Assembly (NCBI RefSeq): GCF_024494355.1
Contig: NZ_JAKNQY010000011.1
Coordinates: 1 to 64,000, forward strand
Direction: 5' to 3'
DNA from: Pseudomonas sp. Q11
Lineage (GTDB): Bacteria; Pseudomonadota; Gammaproteobacteria; Pseudomonadales; Pseudomonadaceae
Length of the DNA: 64,000 bases
In this document: one piece after another, positions 25,861 through 36,100 of the stretch
How positions within the stretch are numbered: position 1 is the stretch's first letter
Layout: each line of letters starts with the position of its first letter
Notes under the pieces: generated by a model
Told to the model about the DNA's origin: nothing
What the model saw: the letters and a program-made list of their open reading frames with translations, nothing else
Databases searched by the model: none
Position numbers and translations under genes: made by a program

Positions 25861-27921
25861 ATGGCTTTTGAAGCAATGTTCCAGCCGATCCAGATCGGCA
25901 AGCTGACCATCCGCAACCGCGTGCTCAGCACCGCTCACGCCGAGGTTTACGCCACTGACGGCGGCATGACCACCGACCGGTACGTGAAGTATTACGAAGA
26001 GAAGGCCAAGGGCGGTATCGGCCTGGCGATCTGCGGTGGCTCCTCTGTAGTCGCCATCGACAGCCCGCAGGAATGGTGGAGTTCGGTGAACCTGTCCACC
26101 GACCGCATCATCCCGCACTTCCAGAACCTGGCCGATGCCATGCACAAGCATGGCGCCAAGATCATGATCCAGATTACCCACATGGGTCGTCGCTCGCGCT
26201 GGGACGGCTTCAACTGGCCGACCCTGATGTCGCCGTCCGGCGTGCGCGAGCCGGTGCACCGCGCCACGTGCAAAACCATTGAGCCGGAAGAAATCTGGCG
26301 GGTGATCGGCAACTACGCCAGCGCCGCCAAGCGCGCCAAGGCCGGTGGCCTGGACGGTGTTGAGTTGTCCGCCGTGCACCAGCACATGATCGACCAGTTC
26401 TGGAGCCCGCGGGTCAACAAGCGCACCGACGAATGGGGCGGCACCTTCGAGGGGCGGATGAAGTTCGGCCTGGAAGTGCTCAAAGCCGTGCGCGCCGAAG
26501 TGGGCGACGACTTCTGCGTCGGCATGCGTCTGTGTGGTGACGAATTCCACCCGGACGGTCTGTCCCACGAGGACATGAAGCAGATCGCCAAGTACTACGA
26601 CGACACCGGCATGCTGGACTTCATCGGCGTGGTGGGCTCGGGTTGCGACACCCATAACACCCTGGCCAACGTCATCCCGAACATGAGTTATCCACCGGAG
26701 CCGTTCCTGCACCTGGCCGCCGGTATCAAGGAAGTGGTCAAGGTCCCAGTGTTGCACGCGCAGAACATCAAGGACCCGAACCAGGCGACGCGGATCCTGG
26801 AGGGCGGCTACGTCGATATGGTCGGCATGACCCGCGCCCACATCGCCGACCCGCACCTGATCGCCAAGATCAAAATGGGCCAGATCGACCAGATCAAGCA
26901 GTGCGTCGGCGCCAACTACTGCATCGACCGGCAGTACCAGGGCCTGGACGTGCTGTGCATCCAGAACGCCGCGACCTCCCGTGAATACATGGGCGTGCCG
27001 CACATCATCGAAAAATCCACCGGACCGAAACGTAAGGTAGTGGTCGTCGGTGCCGGCCCGGCGGGGATGGAAGCGGCCCGTGTGGCGGCCGAGCGCGGCC
27101 ACGACGTGACCCTGTTCGAGAAGAAGGAATTCATCGGCGGGCAGATCACCACCGCCTCGAAAGCCCCGCAACGGGACCAGATCGCCGGCATCACCCGCTG
27201 GTTCCAGCTGGAACTGGCCCGGCTGAAAGTCGACCTGCGCCTGGGCGTGGCGGCGGACGCGGCGACCATCATGGACCTGCGTCCGGATGTGGTAGTGCTG
27301 GCCGTCGGCGGGCATCCATTCATCGAGCAGAACGAGCACTGGGGCGCCGCCGAAGGGCTGGTGGTCAGCAGTTGGGACGTGCTCGATGGCAAGGTTGCGC
27401 CGGGCAAGAACGTACTGGTCTACGACACCATTTGTGAATTCACCGGCATGTCGGTGGCCGACTTCCTCGCCGACAAGGGCAGCCAGGTCGAAATCGTTAC
27501 CGACGACATCAAGCCGGGCGTGGCCATTGGCGGGACCTCGTTCCCCACCTACTACCGCAGCATGTACCCCAAGGAAGTGATCATGACCGGGGACATGATG
27601 CTGGAGAAGGTCTACCGCGAAGGCGACAAGCTGGTGGCGGTGCTGGAGAACGAATACACCGGTGCCAAGGAAGAGCGCGTGGTGGATCAGGTGGTAGTGG
27701 AAAACGGCGTGCGGCCGGATGAAGAAATCTACTACGCGCTCAAGGAGGGTTCGCGCAACAAGGGTCAGATCGACGTCGAAGCCCTGTTCGCGATCAAGCC
27801 CCAGCCGTGCCTTGCGCAGAGCGGCGATGGCTACCTGCTGTTCCGCATCGGTGACTGCGTAGCGCAGCGTAATACGCACGCCGCCATTTATGACGCGCTT
27901 CGGCTTTGTAAGGATTTCTGA
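25861..27921 (+). CDS. dgcA: Dimethylglycine demethylase subunit DgcA
   Basis: 686-residue flavoenzyme of the trimethylamine-dehydrogenase/2,4-dienoyl-CoA reductase type: an N-terminal Old Yellow Enzyme TIM barrel (1 to ~340), a cluster segment (C348, C354, C366; the second canonical Cys position is Ala351) and a C-terminal FAD/NAD-like domain with VVVGAGPAGMEAARVA. It takes dimethylglycine to sarcosine with DgcB and passes electrons towards the ETF encoded downstream. Confidence 0.93.
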   Translation: MAFEAMFQPIQIGKLTIRNRVLSTAHAEVYATDGGMTTDRYVKYYEEKAKGGIGLAICGGSSVVAIDSPQEWWSSVNLSTDRIIPHFQNLADAMHKHGAKIMIQITHMGRRSRWDGFNWPTLMSPSGVREPVHRATCKTIEPEEIWRVIGNYASAAKRAKAGGLDGVELSAVHQHMIDQFWSPRVNKRTDEWGGTFEGRMKFGLEVLKAVRAEVGDDFCVGMRLCGDEFHPDGLSHEDMKQIAKYYDDTGMLDFIGVVGSGCDTHNTLANVIPNMSYPPEPFLHLAAGIKEVVKVPVLHAQNIKDPNQATRILEGGYVDMVGMTRAHIADPHLIAKIKMGQIDQIKQCVGANYCIDRQYQGLDVLCIQNAATSREYMGVPHIIEKSTGPKRKVVVVGAGPAGMEAARVAAERGHDVTLFEKKEFIGGQITTASKAPQRDQIAGITRWFQLELARLKVDLRLGVAADAATIMDLRPDVVVLAVGGHPFIEQNEHWGAAEGLVVSSWDVLDGKVAPGKNVLVYDTICEFTGMSVADFLADKGSQVEIVTDDIKPGVAIGGTSFPTYYRSMYPKEVIMTGDMMLEKVYREGDKLVAVLENEYTGAKEERVVDQVVVENGVRPDEEIYYALKEGSRNKGQIDVEALFAIKPQPCLAQSGDGYLLFRIGDCVAQRNTHAAIYDALRLCKDF

Positions 27922-27928
27922 CGGCGTA

Positions 27929-28014
27929 GCGGCAAGCGGCCAGCGGCAAGCTACAAGTAAAAGCACAGCGCCTCTGCTGCTCTTTCTTGCAGCTTGTGGC
28001 TTGTAGCTTGCACC
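27929..28014. repeat. AGCTT/GCAAG-type repeat (dgcA-dgcB)
   Basis: GCGGCAAGCTACAAG... faces CTTGCAGCTTGTGGCTTGTAGCTTGC, an inverted repeat of the same family as 2275-2410, filling the gap between dgcA and dgcB inside the operon. Confidence 0.7.
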
Positions 28015-28031
28015 TCGCAGAGGTGACTCTG

Positions 28032-29996
28032 ATGCTAAACACCCTTCTTCCCATCCTGCTGTTCGCCGCCCTGGGCCTTGCGGTCCTTGGCGCCTTGCGG
28101 CGGATGAACATGTGGCGCCGGGGGCGACCGTCCAAGGTCGACCTGATCGGTGGCCTTTTCGCCATGCCCAAGCGCTACATGGTGGATTTGCACCATGTGG
28201 TGGCGCGGGACAAATACATCGCCAATACCCACGTCGCCACGGCGGGTGGGTTTGTGCTGGCGGCGCTGCTGGCGATTCTGGTGCATGGTTTCGGCCTGCA
28301 GAACCGCATTCTGGGCTATGCCTTGCTGTTCGCCACGCTGCTGATGTTCAGCGGCGCGATCTTCATTGCCCTGCGTCGTCGCAATCCACCGTCACGGCTG
28401 TCCAAAGGCCCATGGATGCGCTTGCCCAAGAGCCTGTTCGCGTTTTCCATTAGCTTCTTCCTGGTGACCTTGCCGGTCGCCGGGATCTTGCCGGCGGACT
28501 TCGGGGGCTGGGTATTGGTGGCGCTGTTGGGCCTGGGCGTGCTTTGGGGTGTGTCGGAAATGTTCTTCGGCATGACCTGGGGCGGGCCGATGAAACATGC
28601 CTTTGCCGGGGCTCTGCACCTGGCCTGGCATCGCCGCGCCGAACGCTTTGGTGGCGGCCGCTCAACCGGCCTCAAACCTCTGGACCTGAACGACCCCGCT
28701 GCACCGTTGGGCGTTGAGAAACCCAAGGATTTCACCTGGAACCAATTGCTCGGTTTCGACGCTTGCGTACAGTGCGGCAAGTGTGAAGCCGCCTGCCCGG
28801 CCTTTGCCGCCGGCCAGCCGCTGAACCCGAAAAAACTCATCCAGGACATGGTCGTCGGTCTGGCCGGCGGCACCGATGCGAAATTCGCCGGCAGCCCCTA
28901 CCCATCCCTTGACGGCAGAGGTAAACCGGTGGGTGAGCACAGCGGCAATCCACATCAGCCGATCGTCAACGGCCTGGTGGACGCCGAGACCCTATGGTCC
29001 TGCACCACCTGCCGGGCCTGTGTCGAGGAATGCCCGATGATGATCGAGCACGTCGATGCCATCGTCGACATGCGCCGCCACCTGACCCTGGAAAAAGGCG
29101 CGACGCCGAACAAGGGCGCCGAGGTGCTGGAAAACCTCATCGCCACCGACAACCCTGGCGGCTTCGCCCCGGGCGGGCGGATGAACTGGGCGGCGGACCT
29201 GAACCTGAACCTGCTCAGCGAAGTGAAATCCACCGACGTACTGTTCTGGGTCGGCGATGGTGCCTTCGACATGCGCAACCAGCGCACCTTGCGCGCCTTC
29301 GTCAAAGTGCTCAAGGCGGCGAAAATCGACTTTGCCGTGCTCGGCCTCGAAGAACGCGACAGTGGCGACGTGGCCCGGCGCCTGGGTGACGAAGCGACGT
29401 TCCAGCTGTTGGCCAAGCGCAATATCCAGACCCTGGCCAAATACAGCTTCAACCGCATCGTCACCTGCGACCCCCACAGCTTCCACGTGCTGAAAAACGA
29501 ATACGGCGCCTTTGATGGCAACTATCTGGTGCAGCACCACAGCACTTACATGGCGGAGATCATCGACGCCGGTGCGCTGAACCTCGGCCAGCACAAGGGC
29601 GACAGCGTGACCTATCACGACCCGTGTTACCTGGGCCGTTACAACGGCGAATACGAGGCGCCGCGCCAGGTGCTGCGTGCGCTGGGCATCGAGGTCAAGG
29701 AGATGCAACGTTCCGGTTTCCGTTCGCGTTGCTGCGGCGGTGGCGGCGGCGCGCCGATCACCGACATCCCGGGCAAGCAGCGCATCCCTGACATGCGCAT
29801 GGACGACATCCGCGAAACCGGCGCCGAGCTGGTGGCCGTGGGTTGTCCACAGTGCACCGCGATGCTGGAGGGCGTGGTCGAACCACGACCGATGATCAAG
29901 GACATTGCCGAACTGGTGGCCGATGCGCTGCTGGAAGATGCGGCCCCGAGCAAGCCTGTGGCCCCGGCCAAACGTGAACCCGCGGAGGTGCATTAA
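28032..29996 (+). CDS. dgcB: Dimethylglycine catabolism Fe-S membrane protein DgcB
   Basis: 654-residue protein with about five N-terminal transmembrane segments, two [4Fe-4S] motifs (C245-x2-C248-x2-C251-x3-C255 and C324-x2-C327-x2-C330-x3-C334) and C-terminal CCG domains (RSRCCGGGGGAP). The plan is that of heterodisulfide-reductase/GlpC-like electron-transfer proteins. It is thought to move electrons from dimethylglycine demethylation to the quinone pool. The start MLNTLLP has GAGGTGA upstream; the frame further upstream is repeat DNA. It overlaps etfA by 1 nt (TAATG). Confidence 0.92.
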   Translation: MLNTLLPILLFAALGLAVLGALRRMNMWRRGRPSKVDLIGGLFAMPKRYMVDLHHVVARDKYIANTHVATAGGFVLAALLAILVHGFGLQNRILGYALLFATLLMFSGAIFIALRRRNPPSRLSKGPWMRLPKSLFAFSISFFLVTLPVAGILPADFGGWVLVALLGLGVLWGVSEMFFGMTWGGPMKHAFAGALHLAWHRRAERFGGGRSTGLKPLDLNDPAAPLGVEKPKDFTWNQLLGFDACVQCGKCEAACPAFAAGQPLNPKKLIQDMVVGLAGGTDAKFAGSPYPSLDGRGKPVGEHSGNPHQPIVNGLVDAETLWSCTTCRACVEECPMMIEHVDAIVDMRRHLTLEKGATPNKGAEVLENLIATDNPGGFAPGGRMNWAADLNLNLLSEVKSTDVLFWVGDGAFDMRNQRTLRAFVKVLKAAKIDFAVLGLEERDSGDVARRLGDEATFQLLAKRNIQTLAKYSFNRIVTCDPHSFHVLKNEYGAFDGNYLVQHHSTYMAEIIDAGALNLGQHKGDSVTYHDPCYLGRYNGEYEAPRQVLRALGIEVKEMQRSGFRSRCCGGGGGAPITDIPGKQRIPDMRMDDIRETGAELVAVGCPQCTAMLEGVVEPRPMIKDIAELVADALLEDAAPSKPVAPAKREPAEVH

Positions 29997-31216
29997 TGAG
30001 CGACATCATCCGCCGCGACCCTCGCGCCGAGTGGATCGCCCGCAACCGTCTGCACCCGCTACACGCGGCCATGCAACCGGTCCAGCACAGCTGGATGGGG
30101 CCCAACGGTATCATTCGCAAGAACGTTCATGGTGTCGGATTCATCGGCCCCAACGGCATCAAGCGTATTGATCGCAGCGGTGCCCAGCAGGGCGGCGCGA
30201 GCAAACGTACGGCCGCCATTGAGGTGCAATTGCCGCTGCATCAGGTGCCGCAACCGGCCTTTTACATTTGCGTGGTGCCGGACATGGTCGGTGGCCGCCT
30301 CAGCAGCCACGACCGCGATCTGCTGGGCCTGGCCCATCAGCTTGCTGGCAGCGAAGGCGCGGTGCTGGCGGTGGTCTTCGGTGAGCACAAGGAAAACGCT
30401 TTCGCCACGGCCGGTGTCGACCGCTTGCTGGTATTGGAAGGTGAGGCATTCAGCGGTTATGCACCGGAACAGCGAGTCCAGGGCCTGCGGGCTGTGGATA
30501 ACCAATTCAACCCACGCCATTGGCTGCTGCCTGACAGCCGCACCGGCGGCGGCGAACTGGGCCGGCGGTTTGCCGCAGCCTTGGGCGAGCGCCCGGCCAC
30601 GCGGGTCTGGCAGGTCAAGGGCGAAGAGTGCATCGGCCGCGCCGGCGCCGGCCTGCAAGACCTGGCCCGGCCTTTGGCGCGGTTGATCCTGGCCGCGGCC
30701 GAATGCGCCGAGCCGGTCAGCGAAACCCGCCACGAAGCCTTGCCGGTGGAGTTATCCACAAGCGTGGCCCGCAGCTTGTCGCGCATCGAAGACCTGGGCG
30801 CGGTGGCGGTGGACCCGGGCGCGATCCCGATGGCCGAAGCCGAATTCATTTTTTCCGGCGGCAACGGGGTCAAGGACTGGGCGCTTTTCCACCAGACCGC
30901 TGCAGCCCTGGGCGCCACCGAAGGTGCTTCGCGAGTGGCGGTGGACGACGGCTTCATGGCCCGCGATCGCCAGGTTGGCGCCTCCGGTATCTGGGTTACG
31001 GCGCGGGTCTACGTCGCGGTGGGGATTTCCGGGGCGATCCAGCACCTGCAAGGCATCGGCGCCTGCGACAAGGTGGTAGCGATCAACCTCGACCCAGGCT
31101 GCGACATGATCAAACGGGCAGACCTGTCGGTGATTGGCGACAGCGCGGCGATTCTCCAGGCCTTGATCGCGGCGGTAGAGGCTTACCGCAACGAAGCCAA
31201 GCGCGATGCGGCTTAA
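29996..31216 (+). CDS. etfA: Electron transfer flavoprotein alpha subunit (dgc-linked)
   Basis: 406-residue ETF-alpha paralogue. The C-terminal FAD domain is clear: GASGIWVTARVYVAVGISGA and the closing INLDPGCDMIKRADLSVIGD. The N-terminal ~80 residues (NRLHPLHAAMQPVQHSWMG...) are an extension beyond ordinary EtfA. It pairs with the next gene to accept electrons from DgcA and/or sarcosine oxidation. GGAGG precedes the start codon within the dgcB 3' end. Confidence 0.9.
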   Translation: MSDIIRRDPRAEWIARNRLHPLHAAMQPVQHSWMGPNGIIRKNVHGVGFIGPNGIKRIDRSGAQQGGASKRTAAIEVQLPLHQVPQPAFYICVVPDMVGGRLSSHDRDLLGLAHQLAGSEGAVLAVVFGEHKENAFATAGVDRLLVLEGEAFSGYAPEQRVQGLRAVDNQFNPRHWLLPDSRTGGGELGRRFAAALGERPATRVWQVKGEECIGRAGAGLQDLARPLARLILAAAECAEPVSETRHEALPVELSTSVARSLSRIEDLGAVAVDPGAIPMAEAEFIFSGGNGVKDWALFHQTAAALGATEGASRVAVDDGFMARDRQVGASGIWVTARVYVAVGISGAIQHLQGIGACDKVVAINLDPGCDMIKRADLSVIGDSAAILQALIAAVEAYRNEAKRDAA

Positions 31217-31231
31217 GCTAAGGATTCAACC

Positions 31232-32002
31232 ATGAGTACTCAAGTGATCAGCCTGGTGTCCATCGGCGCCCACCCCACCTCCGGTCGGCCCCGGCGCGCC
31301 GAGCAGGACGCGCGAGCCGTGGAACTGGGCCTGCAACTGGCCGGCAACGACCTGCAAGTGCTGCACGCAGGTGATGTGGCCGAACCGGCTCTGCGCGCCT
31401 ATCTGGGCATGGGCCTGGACGCACTCTACGTCCTGGATAACCCCGCAGGTGCCGACGCACTGCCGGCCCTGACCGACTATCTGCGCGACGCGGGAGCCCA
31501 AGTGGTGCTCACCGGCAGTCAGGCGGAAACCGGCGAAGGTTCAGGCATGTTGCCGTTCCTGCTGGCGGAAAATCTCGGCTGGCCGCTGGTGGTAGGGCTG
31601 GCCGAGGTCGAATCCATCGACAGTGGCGTAGCCTTGGTACTGCAAGCCTTGCCTCGCGGCCAGCGGCGACGTCTCAAAGTGCGCCTGCCGTTCCTCGCCA
31701 CGGTGGATAACGCCGCCCCCAAACCCCGGCAAAGCGCCTACGGCCCGGCCCGACGCGGGGCGCTGCACGCTGAAGAAGTCGAGGTGATCGACGATGCCCT
31801 GTTGGCGGTGGCGACCCTGCAACCGGCCAAACCACGACCCAAACGCTTGAAAGTGATCAAGGCCAAGAGCGGCGCCGACCGCATGAAAGCTGCCACGGCC
31901 AAGGCCAGCGGCGGAGGCGGGCAGGTGCTCAAGGGCCTGAGCCCGGAGGCGGGGGCCGAGGCGATTCTCAAGTTGCTGGTGGAGGAAGGGGTGGTTCGCT
32001 AA
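31232..32002 (+). CDS. etfB: Electron transfer flavoprotein beta subunit (dgc-linked)
   Basis: 256-residue ETF-beta paralogue beginning MSTQVISLVSIGAHPTSGRP, with the beta-type QAETGEGSGMLPFLLAENLG segment. The C-terminal part is Lys-rich (KPRPKRLKVIKAKSGADR). It starts 15 bp after etfA and is the last gene of the dgc operon; a REP pair follows. Confidence 0.9.
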   Translation: MSTQVISLVSIGAHPTSGRPRRAEQDARAVELGLQLAGNDLQVLHAGDVAEPALRAYLGMGLDALYVLDNPAGADALPALTDYLRDAGAQVVLTGSQAETGEGSGMLPFLLAENLGWPLVVGLAEVESIDSGVALVLQALPRGQRRRLKVRLPFLATVDNAAPKPRQSAYGPARRGALHAEEVEVIDDALLAVATLQPAKPRPKRLKVIKAKSGADRMKAATAKASGGGGQVLKGLSPEAGAEAILKLLVEEGVVR

Positions 32003-32021
32003 ATCCAGGCTCACCAAAAAA

Positions 32022-32114
32022 CCTTGTGGGAGCAAAGCTTGCTCGCGATCCAGGCACCTCGGCACTTGAGAGACCAAGGCGTTTTCATCGCGAGCAAGCT
32101 TTGCTCCCACAAGG
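32022..32114. repeat. Inverted REP pair after the dgc operon
   Basis: TGTGGGAGCAAAGCTTGCTCGCGA (about 32026) and TCGCGAGCAAGCTTTGCTCCCACA (about 32088). Confidence 0.8.
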
Positions 32115-32129
32115 CGCGCACACAAGGGG

Positions 32130-32840
32130 ATGTGTGTTACCCACAATCCCTGTGCGCGCATCTGTGGATAACCTGTTCGCCCCTGGCCACACCCCACGCA
32201 GATCAAGCTCCCCAGGCTTACGCTTAAAAAACAACCAGCCTAACTCACGGTTTTTCCTCGATTTTGTTTGTGAATAAGCTTGAGCGCAGAACCCTACTTG
32301 CCCCCAATCTCTGTTGGCGCTTCTGTGGATAAGATGTTCGCTACCCGCTACAAGCCATACGCAGCGGGGCTTTCATGGTATTGATTATAAAATGATCAAT
32401 TTGCCATTTTTACCCGGAAAATTCCGCTAAAACCCCGAGTTATGCCGTAGACGTGGTTTTCCACAGAATCGTCAAAATTACCCCCAAACACTGTTGGCGC
32501 TTCTGTGGATAAGGTGTTCGCTCTCCTCTGGACGCCATACCAGACAAGGCTTTCACATGGCTGATCAGTTTTTAACCTATGTGGGAAAGAAACGTTGATT
32601 GTTCATAAGTCACGGTTTTTCTTTAGCTTTTATCTAAAAAACTCAGTCGCAACGATGCACTTGTCCCCATTAGCTGTGGGTGGACATGTGGATAACTTGT
32701 TCGCGAAAGTCTAGGGGCCACGGCGGGCATAGGCCTGAACGCGATAGCTCAAATTTCATACAGTTCTAAGAAACCACCTTGACGTGGCCCTGTCAGGTGT
32801 CTTCACTCATGGCACAAGGACACCGCCTCTTTATCCACAT
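32130..32840. repeat. Array of DnaA boxes in diverged ~180-bp tandem repeats
   Basis: Perfect 9-mers TGTGGATAA lie at 32163-32171, 32324-32332, 32504-32512 and 32687-32695, plus TTATCCACA at 32831-32839 and a near match TTTTCCACA at 32457-32465. The four same-direction boxes sit 161, 180 and 183 bp apart, each inside a conserved block close to CTGTTGGCGCTTCTGTGGAT followed by AA-TGTTCGCT. Other words also repeat (CACGGTTTTTC, GCCATAC, GGCTTTCA). No gene is visible on either strand, and the block is more AT-rich than its surroundings. No dnaA, dnaN or rpmH is nearby, so it is unlikely to be oriC; a DnaA-titration or DnaA-reactivation locus is possible. Confidence 0.75.
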
Positions 32841-32858
32841 CTGGTTCAGGGAGAACGC

Positions 32859-32981
32859 ATGATGGATAGCAAGCCCCCCTGCTCATACCCGGTTTCAGCT
32901 GCAACGTGTACCCCGACGCCTCCCACCCGGTTACCCAAACGCAGACGTCGTCGCGCCACCAATCAGCGTGCGCGTCTATAG
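32859..32981 (+). CDS. Possible 40-residue basic peptide
   Basis: Short frame starting MMDSKPPCSYP with CAGGGAGAACGC immediately upstream, a well-spaced ribosome-binding site. The C-terminus is strongly basic (LPKRRRRRATNQRARL). It lies 140 bp before the GMC fusion gene on the same strand. It could be a real small protein or a chance frame; only conservation would decide. Confidence 0.35.
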   Translation: MMDSKPPCSYPVSAATCTPTPPTRLPKRRRRRATNQRARL

Positions 32982-33122
32982 CGCCCCGCTGCGCACCTGA
33001 GTTTCCCCTGTAGCACCGTTGACTGCCGCTCAAACCCGTACGGGATAGTGGCCAGGCGTTCGTGCGCCTGTCGATTTGCAGGCAACCGCAGAGTTGCCCC
33101 ATCTGCCTGAGAGGACTTGAAC

Positions 33123-36100
33123 ATGACACGGATCTCGACCCCCATCAGCGAAATCAAGGAGCATTACGACGTTATCGTCATTGGTTCCGGCTACGGCGGT
33201 GGCATTGCCGCGTCACGCTTGTCCCGGGCCGGGCGCAAGGTTTGTCTGCTGGAGCGGGGCCGGGAGATCCAGCCCGGCGAATACCCCAACACCATGCTGG
33301 CGGCCACCGAGGAGTTGCAGGTGCATGATCCGGACGGTCACATCGGGTCGCGCACCGGATTGTTCGACCTGCACGTCAACGCCCAGCAGAACGTGGTGGT
33401 CGGTTGCGGCCTGGGTGGCACTTCGCTGATCAACGCCAACGTTTCGCTGGAGCCGGAGCCCGGTGTGTTCGAGGACCCGCGTTGGCCGCAGGCGGTGCGT
33501 GAGCATCGCGACACGCTGCTCAAGGACGGTTATGCGCGGGCTCGGGAAATGCTCAAGCCCAACCCTTACCCTGATACCTCGCCGAACCTGCCCAAGCTCG
33601 ACGCCAACCGCAAGTCGGCGAGCTATCTCAAGCAGGACGCACATTTCTACAAACCGCCGATCAACGTGACCTTCGACAAACTGCCCAACAACCTCAACCA
33701 CGTCGGCGTCGAGCAGTTGCCGTGCAACGGTTGCGGTGATTGCGTCTCGGGCTGTAACAACAAGGCCAAGAACACCACGTTGATGAATTATCTGCCGGAC
33801 GCCTGGAACCACGGCGCGGAGATTTTCTGCCAAGCCCAAGTGCGGCATCTGGAGCGCGACGGTGATGGCTGGATCGTGCATTTCCAGTACCTGGACAGCG
33901 GCCGCGAGTTGTTCTCGGCGCCAACCCTGTTCGTGCGCGCCGACATCGTGGTGGTGTCCGCCGGTACTCTGGGCTCTACCGAAATCATGCTGCGCTCCCA
34001 GGAAAAAGGCCTGTCGATGTCCAGTCAACTGGGCGAGAACATGAGCGGCAATGGCGACATCCTCGGCTTTGGCCACAACTGCGACCAGACCATCAACGGC
34101 ATCGGCTTCGGCGCCCACTCGGCCAAGGAACTGGAGCCGGTGGGGCCCTGCATTACCTCGATCATCGACATGCGCACCGAGGGTGACTGGCGCAGCCGCA
34201 TGGTCATCGAGGAAGGCTCGATCCCCGGCGCGCTTGGCCGGCCGATGGTGCCGAGCATGGCGGCGTTCGCCGGGATGATCGGCGTGCCCACCGACACGGG
34301 CCTGGGCGCCAGTCTCAAGTACAAGGCCCGGGAAGCCGAGAGCTTTCTGCGCGGCCCGTACTACGGCGCGCTGCATAACATGCAGACGTACCTGATCATG
34401 AGTCACGACAACGGCAAGGGGCGCATGGTGCTCGACAACAAGGACCAGTTGCGCATCGACTGGCCCGGCGTCGGCGAGCAGGAAAACGTGACCCTGGGCA
34501 ATGAACGTTTGCACCAGAGCACCAAGGCGTTGGGCGGGATCTGGGTCGAGAACCCGATCTGGACCAAGCTGCTCAAGCACAGCATCGTTTCGGTCCACCC
34601 TTTGGGCGGCTGCGTGATGGGGGAAGACGCGACGCAAGGCGTGGTCAACCACAAGGGCCAAGTGTTCAGTGGCGCCAGCGGGACGGATGTCTATCCCGGT
34701 CTGTACGTGACGGACGGTGCGGTGATACCCACGTCCCTGGCGGTCAATCCGCTGTTGACCATCTCGGCGATGAGCGAGCGCAACATGGGGCTGCTGGCGG
34801 CCGATCGTGGCTGGATCATCGACTACACCCTGCCTTCGGCTGCACGTAAACCGGTGGCGCCACCGCCCCTCGGCGTGCAGTTCACCGAAACCATGAAGGG
34901 TTACTTTTCCACGGCGTTTACCCAGCCCCAGGGCACCGATCTATCGCTTTACGAAGCGGCGGCCAAGAGCGGCAAGGCCGACAACTCGACTATCGAGTTC
35001 ACTCTGACCATCACCGCTGCCGACCTCAACCGCCTGATCAAGGAGCCGGAACACGCCGCAACCCTGGTGGGCACACTGGATGCGCCGATGCTCTCGCCCA
35101 AGCCGCTGGTCGCCAGCAACGGGGTGTTCAACCTGTTCGAGCAATATCAGGAACAGGTGGATGTGCGGCACATGAACTACGACATGAAACTGACCGCCGA
35201 GGACGGCAGTGACTATTACTTCAGTGCCTTCAAGACCGTGCCCGAGGACAACGGGGTGCTGAACATCTGGCACGACACCAGCACGCTCTATGTCACGCTG
35301 TATCGCGGGCCGGACAAGAGCGGCGAGGTCATCGGCTCGGGGGTGATGCACATTCTGCCGGCCGACTTCGCCAAGCAGATGACCACCATGAAAGTGCTCA
35401 ACGCGCGCAACGAGCGTGAGCGCGTGGAGGCCTTGGCGCGGTTTGGCAAGTTCTTCGCCGGGATCTTGTGGGAGAGCTATGGCGGAGTGTTCGCCGGCGA
35501 TGTGTACTTCAACCCGGACGCACCGCCGCGCACCAAGCGGCCGCTGGACGCACCGGCGCCGACCGTGCATTTCTTCCAGACCGAGGACAACGTCGAGTTA
35601 CGCCTGACTCGCTATCAAGCGGGCAGCAAAGGCCCGGTGATGCTGGTGCACGGCTTGGGCGTGGGCTCGAATATTTTCTCCACCGACACCATCCAGACCA
35701 ACCTGCTGGAGTACCTGTGCAAGCACGAGTACGACGTCTGGCTGCTGGACTTGCGGGTGAGCATCCTGCTGCCGGCCAGCAAGCATGAATGGAACGGCGA
35801 CCAGGTAGCCCAGTACGACTTCAAGGCTGCTATCGAGCAGATCCAGCAGGCCACGCTGGCCCGCGACGTGCAATGTGTGGTGCATTGCTACGGTGCGACG
35901 ACGTTCTTCATGTCGATGCTGGCGGGGCTGCAAGGGGTGCGTTCGGTGGTCTGCTCGCAGATCGCCGCCGATACGGTGGTCGCCACCGCAACCGGTTTGA
36001 AAGCCGGCCTGCACCTGCCAGGGATGCTCGACGCCATCGGTATCAAATCCCTCACTGCTTACGCCGACACCAAGGAGAACTGGTTCAACAAACTCTACGA

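Noticed and set aside
25375..27966. 863-codon open frame on the minus strand opposite dgcA
   Set aside because: GC-rich DNA leaves long antisense frames; this one mirrors dgcA and its neighbours, has no family motif, and its composition (His/Val/Asp-rich) is typical of an antisense shadow.
32130..32840. Chromosomal replication origin
   Set aside because: The DnaA boxes are widely and regularly spaced, no clear AT-rich unwinding element adjoins them, and dnaA, dnaN, rpmH and parAB are absent from the window.
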